DNA of 64,000 nucleotides, from positions 682,001-746,000 of the forward strand of contig CAJXYU010000001.1 in NCBI GenBank assembly GCA_913063155.1, in the 5' to 3' direction. The DNA comes from an uncultured Desulfovibrio sp. GTDB taxonomy: Bacteria > Desulfobacterota > Desulfovibrionia > Desulfovibrionales > Desulfovibrionaceae. A program made the position numbers and the translations under genes. The notes under the pieces were generated by a model. That model saw nothing but the letters and a program-made list of their open reading frames with translations. It did no database searches and was not told the origin of the DNA. This document shows, one piece after another, positions 35,019 to 41,894 of the stretch (position 1 is its first letter; the number at the start of each line of letters is the position of its first letter).

Positions 35019-35206
35019 GCCTGAAGCGAAACGGCGTGGGAGGGAAAAGAAAAGCCACCATCCAGGCACACCACCAAAAAGACGTATCTCTTTGGATTTA
35101 TAAGCTATAAAACCACCACTTAATTATCGATAAGGCATCGATGTATAGCGCCCCTCAGCAACTCGCCGGTGTTGGTGCGCGCCGCAGAATGCGGAGCATC
35201 AGGGCC

Positions 35207-35258
35207 GGGCGAATCGGGGAAGCAGGAGGAAAAAAGGAATGATTCACCTTGTTGACAG
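35207..35258 (-). promoter_or_regulatory. degenerate relative of the shared promoter module
   Basis: GAATCGG at 35211-35217, a purine-rich run and TTGTTGACAGG (TTGACAG at 35252-35258) line up with copy C, but no -10-like box lies at the expected place. It may be a decayed or tandem copy. The 35019-35321 stretch has nothing else recognisable. Confidence 0.35.
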
Positions 35259-35321
35259 GCGTTCCGGTGTAGGCCACCCCATTACTTTACGACTCAGGAG
35301 CACGCGCGGACGCGGTATCCC

Positions 35322-35350
35322 TTGACTCCGGGCTGACCAGGGCGTATTTT
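35322..35350 (+). promoter_or_regulatory. likely promoter of the repeat-protein gene
   Basis: TTGACT and TATTTT are 17 bp apart, about 55 bases before the start codon at 35406. TATACT at 35351 is a competing -10 but at too great a distance. Confidence 0.45.
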
Positions 35351-35405
35351 TATACTTAGCCAATAGAGTACATGCATGTACTTTAATCGGGGGCAGGGGG
35401 AAAAG

Positions 35406-37244
35406 ATGTCCTGGTTAGGCATGACCGATTTCATCGTTGCCGGTCCGGCCGGCAGTATCACGGCAGGGCCTCCCGGCCATTTCATGGCCGGTGAAGCGGG
35501 TCACGTCACGCCTGGCGAAGCCGGGCACGTCCCCATAGACACCACCCCGGCCCATGTCCCCATAGACACTTCTCCCGCCCGCATCCCCTATTCGCCCAAT
35601 ACAGGAGCCCCGCCCAATCCGAATCTCAATGTGGGCGGCACCCTCGGTGCACCCAATACGGGCGGAGGCGGAGGAACGACCAACGTCAACGCCAATGTCG
35701 GCGGCGGCGCCACCATAGGAGGCGGGGGCGGCGGAACGACCAACGTCAACGCCAACGTCGGCGGCGGCACAGGCATTTCCGGTGGCGGGACGTCCGTGGT
35801 CGGCAGAAGCGGCGGAACAGCCAACACCAATGCCGGTGGCAGCACGGGTATTTCCGGTACGGGAGGCAGCGCCACAGTTGCCTCTGCGACCTCCGGCGGA
35901 GGGAGGAACGCCACCGCAGGCGGCGGTGTTGTTGAAACCCAACAGGTGGCCGGGGGAGCACAGTATACCATGCCGGGCAACCTCACCGGCGGGGCTCCAT
36001 TGACGCCCGTCACCGGTGGCACGCCCGTCCCCACAACGCAGGGAAACATCACCCAACAGTCCGTAGGGCACAGATCCGAGCCAAGCACCGGCGGAGCCGG
36101 CATCACCCAGCCCTCCACCGGCGGCGGTATGGTCTACACCAGCCCCAGCGGAGGCGGAGCCACCCAGGCGGTGGCCACGGAAAAGGCCACCGGCACCGTG
36201 AGCATCGGTCCGTCTTTGGGCATTTCCCCGATGTCCCCTGCCGGACACGTACAGATAACCCCTTCAATGGGATTCTCCATGCCCACCCTCGGCGGGTTCG
36301 TTCCGATACCACCCGGTGGCTTCGTCATGCCCGGAAAGCTGAGCCAATGGCACGGCACCGGCTTCACCCACAACCAGAACTGGCCCACCACCAACTGGAC
36401 CGAGACCCACGAGACAAAGGGATGGGAGCCCGAAAAACTCGGTCAATTCTGGGTCCCCACTGCGGACGGTTATTCCGAGGCGGAACAGGTGGGCAGCAAG
36501 TTGGATGGATTCATGGATATGGTGGCCGGGCAGAAGGGACAGGGCCTGGACTTCAGCCAGACCATCAACAGCACCACGGACGCCTCATCCACCATGAACA
36601 TCGACAACGACACCATCCTGAACAGTCAGGAAACCACCAAGGTCGAAAACGTCACCAACCAGGACGTTTCCTACGTGGACAACCAAGCCAACACGATTCA
36701 TCAGGACAATTCGCGCAACGTCCAGGCGGACATGACCACCGAGCGCACGGTGCAGAACGAAACCAACCAGCAGACCACAGTCGAAAACAAGACCCAAGTC
36801 GTGAACAACGAAAGCCGCACCACTGTCCACAACGACACGGACCAGACCAACATCACCGAGCGCCGCCAAGTCACCAACGTGCAGGAGAACAACACCGTCA
36901 AAAACGTGGACGAATCACAGACCACACATCTCCAGCAAACCCAGGTCATCAACCAACCCGACAACTCCGTGACCAATCTGGTGGAGGAAAACCGCCAGAC
37001 CATCAACAACGACTATTCGCGCACCATCGTCACCGAAACCAAGAACGTGGTGGATGACCGCACCGTGAACCAGTTCACCACCGTGGACAACTCACGCACC
37101 ACCACCGTGGACGAGTCCACACTGCAAATCGTCAACAACAGCGACACCACCAATATTTTCGACAACACGACCTACTTTTCGCTCATCAGCAACTTCGGAG
37201 CGCCCGAGCGCAGCGGCGGCGACATCTTTGTCGGGAACGCCTAG
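35406..37244 (+). CDS. long repeat protein, possible fibre or adhesin
   Basis: 612 residues with no signal peptide, membrane helix or visible cysteine. Residues 10-65 are short repeats (AGHVTPGE, AGHVPIDT). Residues 75-160 are glycine-rich with GGTTNVNANVGGG repeated. A Pro/Gly/Thr region follows to about 330, then a compact stretch with several Trp (QNWPTTNWTETHETKGWEP). The last 200 residues are an Asn/Thr/Val-rich array of short strands (VENKTQVVNNESRTTV; FTTVDNSRTTTVDES) that suggests a beta-solenoid or trimeric fibre. AGGGGG precedes the ATG. It lies among phage-derived genes but on the other strand. I do not recognise the family. Confidence 0.7.
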   Translation: MSWLGMTDFIVAGPAGSITAGPPGHFMAGEAGHVTPGEAGHVPIDTTPAHVPIDTSPARIPYSPNTGAPPNPNLNVGGTLGAPNTGGGGGTTNVNANVGGGATIGGGGGGTTNVNANVGGGTGISGGGTSVVGRSGGTANTNAGGSTGISGTGGSATVASATSGGGRNATAGGGVVETQQVAGGAQYTMPGNLTGGAPLTPVTGGTPVPTTQGNITQQSVGHRSEPSTGGAGITQPSTGGGMVYTSPSGGGATQAVATEKATGTVSIGPSLGISPMSPAGHVQITPSMGFSMPTLGGFVPIPPGGFVMPGKLSQWHGTGFTHNQNWPTTNWTETHETKGWEPEKLGQFWVPTADGYSEAEQVGSKLDGFMDMVAGQKGQGLDFSQTINSTTDASSTMNIDNDTILNSQETTKVENVTNQDVSYVDNQANTIHQDNSRNVQADMTTERTVQNETNQQTTVENKTQVVNNESRTTVHNDTDQTNITERRQVTNVQENNTVKNVDESQTTHLQQTQVINQPDNSVTNLVEENRQTINNDYSRTIVTETKNVVDDRTVNQFTTVDNSRTTTVDESTLQIVNNSDTTNIFDNTTYFSLISNFGAPERSGGDIFVGNA

Positions 37245-37456
37245 GCCCGTCTTCCCAACAAAAGCGCCGGGAGGGCTGCCCTTTCGGCGTTTTTTGCGTC
37301 ACCGGCCTCTTTTGGAGTCATCTTAAGCCCCAGGATGGCGGCGGAAAAAGAGCATCCGAATTCCTGCTCGACCTTTTCGGGGCCCATTTCGCGCCGGGCA
37401 GCTTCCGATTCTTCGGGATCTGATTCCGGTCTCTGCAGAGCATACCATGCCGACAT
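37241..37456 (-). pseudogene. terminase large-subunit fragment
   Basis: 71 codons. The segment PEESEAARREMGPEKVEQEF followed by GCSFSAAILG has the look of the conserved stretch ahead of the nuclease part of phage TerL (E-x-A-R-x-x-M, then Q-E-F-x-C-S-F-x-A-A-I). The rest of a TerL, normally 450-600 residues, is absent on both sides. The ATG at 37456 has GGGG upstream, so a small peptide could be made, but as a terminase it is dead. It lies between the holin/XhlA genes and the Bbp19 gene, the place expected for terL in a podovirus. Confidence 0.5.
37265..37295 (+). terminator. intrinsic terminator of the repeat-protein gene
   Basis: CGCCG (37265-37269) pairs with CGGCG (37285-37289), with a small inner GGGC/GCCC stem, followed by TTTTTT. 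It lies 20 bases after the stop codon. Confidence 0.75.
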
Positions 37457-37515
37457 CCCAGTATATTCCCCTTCTCCGGTTGACGACCGGGGCATGCACT
37501 TGTATCCGAAAGGAC

Positions 37516-38451
37516 ATGCTGGTCAGATTCATTTTCATACTCTGCCTGCTCTGCTCGTTGCCCGCAGGGTGCACCTTGGCGAAAAGTCTCGGCATCAGAA
37601 TCGACGATACCATCCCGGTCACCGAAGAGATGCGTCAGGAAGCCAAGGCCGCCGGATATGTGGACGACGCTTTGCAGGGCTATCACAAGGGCCAGTTCCT
37701 GGACCCGGAATCGGCAATCCGCTCACTGGATCAGGCCCTGGCGATCAACCCCGAACTTTTCGACGCAGTCCTGTATAAAGGGCTGGCCCACGCCCAGCTC
37801 GACCAATGGCAAAAAGCCGTCGGGCCGCTCACCAAAGCGACGCAGCTCCGGCCTCACAACATCCAGGCCAGGTATCTCCTGGGGTTCACGCAATGGAAAC
37901 TCGGAGACATGGACAAGGCCACCGCAAGCATGACCCGCTGCATAGAACTGGACGCCTCTCATGTGGATGCCTATGTCCAGCGGGGCTACATGCTGGCCCA
38001 GGAACAGCACTACGCCGAGGCCATCCAAGACTACTCCCAGGCGATAGCAATGGCCCCCAATCGCTTTGACGCCTATTTCAACACGGGGTTGGCTCAATTC
38101 GCCCTGAAGGATTACGAGGCCGCCGCTGAGGAATTCACCAATGCGATCGCTGTCAATCCCAATTCCTCCAGGGCCTTTGCGGCACGGGGGGAATGTTTCC
38201 TTCGACTTGCCCGGTACGACCGGAGCCAGGAGGACCTGGAGCAGGCCGCACGCATCGACGGCAAGAACACCAAGATCCTTGAGCTTCTGGCCCGCGCCTA
38301 TATGGGGACAGGAGCCCACTCCTCTGCAGTAAACACCCTGGACCGGGCCATAGCCTTGGCCCGCGCGGAAAAGGACGACGAAAAGGCCGAACGGCTGCAA
38401 GCCCTCAAGGACACGTTCATCCGGCAGTCCCTGCAACAGGTCCACCCTTAG
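37516..38451 (+). CDS. TPR-repeat lipoprotein
   Basis: 311 residues. A lipoprotein signal ends in SLPAGC, then come about six TPR repeats (70-300; for example AYVQRGYMLAQEQHYAEAIQ and RAFAARGECFLRLARYD). Such proteins are protein-docking scaffolds at the envelope; the partner is unknown. The start at 37516 (after AAAGGA) is preferred to an upstream ATG at 37447 because it places the signal at the N-terminus. The gene is convergent with the XhlA-like gene and overlaps it by 4 bases. It resembles tadD in plan but lacks SPOR. Confidence 0.8.
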   Translation: MLVRFIFILCLLCSLPAGCTLAKSLGIRIDDTIPVTEEMRQEAKAAGYVDDALQGYHKGQFLDPESAIRSLDQALAINPELFDAVLYKGLAHAQLDQWQKAVGPLTKATQLRPHNIQARYLLGFTQWKLGDMDKATASMTRCIELDASHVDAYVQRGYMLAQEQHYAEAIQDYSQAIAMAPNRFDAYFNTGLAQFALKDYEAAAEEFTNAIAVNPNSSRAFAARGECFLRLARYDRSQEDLEQAARIDGKNTKILELLARAYMGTGAHSSAVNTLDRAIALARAEKDDEKAERLQALKDTFIRQSLQQVHP

Positions 38452-38660
38452 CGCAGGATCTCATAGGTCATGTGTGCGGCTATCCCGACCATAGTGGCGG
38501 CGCATCCCCAGACCATACGCTCCAGGGTACGAATTTTTTCGGTGTTGGCGGTGCAACGGCGCTGCTTGTTGATGGCCCGTATGTCGTCCTGGATGGATTT
38601 GACCCGCTCGTCGATTCGGATCAGCAAATCGTGCAGTTCCTGACTCTCCATGGGGCTCAT
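38448..38660 (-). CDS. XhlA-like phage lysis protein
   Basis: 70 residues: an N-terminal coiled coil (LLIRIDERVKSIQDDIRAI) and one C-terminal membrane helix (MVWGCAATMVGIAAHMTYEI), the plan of hemolysin XhlA-type or spanin-like proteins found next to holins. Its start overlaps the stop of the holin-like gene (ATGA), so the two are coupled. A start at 38651 is also possible. The family is inferred from architecture and position. Confidence 0.6.
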   Translation of the reverse strand: MSPMESQELHDLLIRIDERVKSIQDDIRAINKQRRCTANTEKIRTLERMVWGCAATMVGIAAHMTYEILR

Positions 38661-39064
38661 TTACTTCCCTCCATGGCGTCCTTGATCCCTTTGAGAGCGA
38701 CGGGCAGGTAATCCCCGATTTTCTTGACCCCCAGAACAGCGGCCACGATCCAGAAAGTGATCTGCAGAAACCATTCTGGCAGGGCCTCCCAGGCGGCAAG
38801 AACCTTCCCGGCCTCCTCCGGGCACAGCCCGCTCCAAATGAAGAAACCGATCCAGGCAAAAAAGAGAACATCGTCCTTCCAGCCCGAGTTTTCCAACTGC
38901 TTCATTTCCCACTCATGGTTGAACTCCTGATCCGACTGAGCCAGCCGGATACGGTTCTCCATGACCGCCTTCTTGATTTTCTGCTTTTGCTTCATGTAGC
39001 CGGATACCCCCTCCACAATGGTGGTGAACAGTCCGGCCACGGCGCCAATAATTGGTAATGGCAT
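38657..39064 (-). CDS. holin-like phage membrane protein
   Basis: 135 residues. After a short hydrophobic N-terminus (LPIIGAVAGLFTTIVEGVSG) comes a charged helical region (QKIKKAVMENRIRLAQ), then two membrane helices (VLFFAWIGFFIWSGL; FLQITFWIVAAVLGVKKIG). This matches a class of three-segment holin-like proteins often encoded near terminase genes in podoviruses. AAGGAGGG precedes the ATG at 39064; a longer upstream frame lacks such a site. It is coupled to the XhlA-like gene and preceded by promoter module copy C. Confidence 0.65.
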   Translation of the reverse strand: MPLPIIGAVAGLFTTIVEGVSGYMKQKQKIKKAVMENRIRLAQSDQEFNHEWEMKQLENSGWKDDVLFFAWIGFFIWSGLCPEEAGKVLAAWEALPEWFLQITFWIVAAVLGVKKIGDYLPVALKGIKDAMEGSK

Positions 39065-39112
39065 ATTGTGTATTCCCTCCTTGCTTACACCGGTGCCTTT
39101 CCCGGCTGCATG

Positions 39113-39191
39113 AGTATGGCACGAGGAACCGGCACGGGATGATTCGGCATGGCTGGCGGGAAAGAAAAAGACGTTTTTCCCCTGTTGACAG
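39113..39191 (-). promoter_or_regulatory. shared phage-gene promoter module, copy C
   Basis: Plus-strand order: AGTATG (39113-39118; CATACT on the coding strand), 18 bp, GGATGATTCGG (39137-39147), a purine-rich run with GGGAAAGAAAAAGACG (copy A has GGGAAGAGAAAGACG), and TTGACAG (39185-39191). The spacing from GGAT to TTGACAG is 48, against 47 in copies A and B. It is more diverged than they are. Confidence 0.5.
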
Positions 39192-39363
39192 GTGAGAAAC
39201 AAATTTCAAGAACAGGCGAAACCAATCCCTCCTGCAACATCTGAACAAAACCAATCAGCAAAATACGCCCCCCTTTGGGAATCAAACCGGCCTCTCGTTT
39301 CCCAGCTTGGCGAATACCACCCGAATGGGGTAGGTTCCCCAGAACAAGCACGGAGTTTTTCCA

Positions 39364-40038
39364 ATGATACGTATGCTGTTTTTCACGCTATCCCTACTCC
39401 CCGCCTTGTCCGGCACCGCCCTGGGCATCACCTTCGGGGAAGCCTTCAAAGAACTGAACCCGACATCCAAGTACTTCATCTATATTCACGGTGAGGAATT
39501 GGAGGGCGGCGCCAAAGGCGTCGAGACGCGATACGGGACCTATGAATACGAGAAGATAATCAATACCTTGGGAAAACAGGGGTTGACGGTCATCAGCGAA
39601 ACCCGCCCCAGGGTCAGCCCCCTGCAGTACGCAGGCAGCATCGTTTCAAAGATACGGCGGATGATCGGCGCAGGCGTGCCGCCAGTGAACATCACGGTAT
39701 GCGGTTTCGGCAGGGGCGGCTATATAACCCTGCTGGTGGCGTCTTCCCTCAACGACCCGTTTGTAAGCTATGTGGTCATGGCCGGATGCGGCCGGGGCAG
39801 GAACAGCGGCGAGTACAACCAGTTCCTGCGCCGCAAACGGGGACACCGCCTCCAGGGCCGAATCCTTTCCCTGTATGTCGCCTCGGACCTGGAAGCCGGT
39901 TCCTGCAAAGCAGCCTTTGAGCAGGCCGGTTCCCAGATCCAGTCCAATGAAATCCAACTGCACTCGGGCAAGGGGCATGGCCTGTTCTACACCCCGAGCC
40001 ACACCTGGGTCCTTCCGGCAACCCGCTGGACCCAATAG
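39364..40038 (+). CDS. exported alpha/beta-hydrolase-like protein lacking the nucleophile
   Basis: 224 residues with a signal peptide (MIRMLFFTLSLLPALSGTALG). The fold is that of an alpha/beta hydrolase: YFIYIHGEELEGG near the start, an elbow at VCGFGRGGYITLL, and a histidine in SGKGHGLFY near the end. At the elbow the expected G-x-S-x-G reads G-F-G-R-G, so the nucleophilic serine is glycine and normal catalysis is unlikely. It precedes flavoredoxin by 24 bases but encodes an unrelated product. Confidence 0.65.
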   Translation: MIRMLFFTLSLLPALSGTALGITFGEAFKELNPTSKYFIYIHGEELEGGAKGVETRYGTYEYEKIINTLGKQGLTVISETRPRVSPLQYAGSIVSKIRRMIGAGVPPVNITVCGFGRGGYITLLVASSLNDPFVSYVVMAGCGRGRNSGEYNQFLRRKRGHRLQGRILSLYVASDLEAGSCKAAFEQAGSQIQSNEIQLHSGKGHGLFYTPSHTWVLPATRWTQ

Positions 40039-40062
40039 AACATTACCTGAAGGAGTTCGAAT

Positions 40063-40638
40063 ATGAAAAAGTCTCTTGGCAGCAAACCTTTTGCGGTACC
40101 GACGCCTGTATGGGCCGTGGGCGCTTACGACGTGAACGGCAAACCCAACGCCATGATCGCCGCATGGGGCGGCATTGTCTGCTCCCAGCCCCCGAGCATG
40201 GGAGTTTCCTTGCGCGAAAACCGCCACACCTATGAAGGCATCCTCAAGCATGAGGCCTTCACCATCAGTGTAGCCGACGAAGCCCATGCGGCCCAAGCCG
40301 ACTATCTGGGCATCGACTCGGGCAAGGAGATAGACAAATTCGCGGCAACAGGCCTGACCCCGGTAAAAAGCGAGGTGGTCGACGCACCCTATATCGAGGA
40401 ATTCCCCCTCATCGTTGAATGCAGGTTGACGCAGGCCGTCAATGTGGGAGTTCACATCCAGCTCATCGGTGAAATCGTGGACGTGAAAGTTGATGAGGAC
40501 AAGCTCAAGAAGGATAAATTCCCGGACATCGAGTTGATCCGCCCCCTGATTTTCACACCCGGCAGCCAGGAATACCACGGAATCGGCCAGCTCGTTGGCA
40601 AGGCCTTTTCCATGGGGCTCGAATACCGCAAAAAATAA
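40063..40638 (+). CDS. flr: flavoredoxin (flavin reductase family)
   Basis: 191 residues of the FMN-binding split-barrel flavin reductase family. The opening MKKSLGSKPFAVPTPVW and the blocks MIAAWGGIVCSQPPSMGVSL and FAATGLTPVKSEVVDAPY closely follow the flavoredoxin of Desulfovibrio gigas, an FMN electron carrier linked to sulfur-compound reduction. Cytoplasmic. AAGGAG precedes the ATG. No transferred or broken features. Confidence 0.9.
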   Translation: MKKSLGSKPFAVPTPVWAVGAYDVNGKPNAMIAAWGGIVCSQPPSMGVSLRENRHTYEGILKHEAFTISVADEAHAAQADYLGIDSGKEIDKFAATGLTPVKSEVVDAPYIEEFPLIVECRLTQAVNVGVHIQLIGEIVDVKVDEDKLKKDKFPDIELIRPLIFTPGSQEYHGIGQLVGKAFSMGLEYRKK

Positions 40639-40762
40639 TCTCTTCCCCCTCTGATTCATAAGATTCCCTGTGCCGTTTCTGCATGGCGCAGGGAATTTTT
40701 CTTTCGCTCAACTCCCTGATGCGCTATGTTTTTTCCTGAACTCTTTCCCCAGGATAACAATC

Positions 40763-41893
40763 ATGAAAACGATATACGCGCTTTTGGCATTCATCTTCCT
40801 GGCAGCCTTGTCCGCCTGCGGCAACGACATCGAACCAGGCTCCGTCCAGACTCCTCCCTCCGGCTTTCAACCGGCGGCAACCGCCGTGGCCGAAGTAGTG
40901 GAGACACCCCGCATCCACGAAGCCGTGGGGGCTGTACAGGCAAAAACCGACATACGAGTGGAAGCTCAAGTCACGGGCCGAGTCCTGGAGGTGCTCAAAC
41001 GCCCCGGCGAGGCCGTCGGCAAAGGGGAGGTCCTCATCAGGCTGGACAGCAGACAGTCGGAAGCACGGCTGGCGCAGGCCCGACAGGCCATGCAGTCCGC
41101 CGCCAGCACCCAGGCACAGGCCCGCGAGGGCATAACCGCTGCACAAGCAGCCTTCAGCAAAGCTTCCTCCACCTACCAACGCATGCAAAAACTCCATGCG
41201 GATAAAGTCATCACCACCGAAGAGTTGGAAAAGGCGGAGACATTATTTCTCCAAGCCAAGGCGGCTCTGGCCCAGGCGCATGACGGGCTGGCAGCGGCCC
41301 AGGCCAATGTCCGCCGAGCGGAGAAAAACGTGCAGGAAGCCGAGATCGGGCTGGACTACACCACCATCACAGCCCAGGAAGACGGAGAAGTCTCCCAACG
41401 ATTCGTGGACCCGGGCGATCTGGCTATTCCTGGCAAACCGCTCCTGAGCCTCCAGACCAGCGGCGGCATGCGCTTGGAGGCCATGGTTCGTGAAGGCCTC
41501 ATCAGCAACGTGCGGCCAGGCCTGTCCCTTGAAATGGTCATCACCGCCCTGGGCGACGCCCCACTCAGCGGCCATGTTGAAGAGATCGAACCTTTGGCGG
41601 ACCCGGTAACACGTTCCTTCCTGGTCAAGGTGGGCCTGCCCGACCTCCCCGGGCTCTATCCCGGCATGTTCGGCCGTCTGCTCATCCCGCTGGGCAGCGA
41701 GCGAACCATCACCGTGCCTGCCGAGGCCATCCGCAGCGTGGGCCAGCTCAAAACGGTCATGGTCAAGGGCGGCGAACGCTGGTTGCCGGTATACGTTCGC
41801 GCCGGGCGACGGCTGGACGGCAGGGTGGAGATCCTCTCCGGCCTGAATGGCGGGGAAACCGTAGCCCTGAGCGTGCCGATGGGAGCTCGGTAG
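40763..41893 (+). CDS. RND efflux periplasmic adaptor lipoprotein
   Basis: 376 residues. A lipoprotein signal ends in ALSACG, followed by the membrane-fusion-protein plan: lipoyl half (AVQAKTDIRVEAQVTGRVLE), a long alpha hairpin (about 110-190; AQAREGITAAQAAFSKASS), second lipoyl half (LDYTTITAQEDGEVSQ) and beta barrel. It links the inner-membrane pump to an outer-membrane channel, which is not encoded nearby. AGGA precedes the ATG at 40763. The next gene starts 1 base after its stop. Confidence 0.9.
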   Translation: MKTIYALLAFIFLAALSACGNDIEPGSVQTPPSGFQPAATAVAEVVETPRIHEAVGAVQAKTDIRVEAQVTGRVLEVLKRPGEAVGKGEVLIRLDSRQSEARLAQARQAMQSAASTQAQAREGITAAQAAFSKASSTYQRMQKLHADKVITTEELEKAETLFLQAKAALAQAHDGLAAAQANVRRAEKNVQEAEIGLDYTTITAQEDGEVSQRFVDPGDLAIPGKPLLSLQTSGGMRLEAMVREGLISNVRPGLSLEMVITALGDAPLSGHVEEIEPLADPVTRSFLVKVGLPDLPGLYPGMFGRLLIPLGSERTITVPAEAIRSVGQLKTVMVKGGERWLPVYVRAGRRLDGRVEILSGLNGGETVALSVPMGAR

Positions 41894-41894
41894 C

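Noticed and set aside
35588-36118. proline-rich minus-strand frame opposite the repeat protein
   Set aside because: It is the complement of glycine codons (GGC/GCC) in the plus-strand gene and has no start signals.
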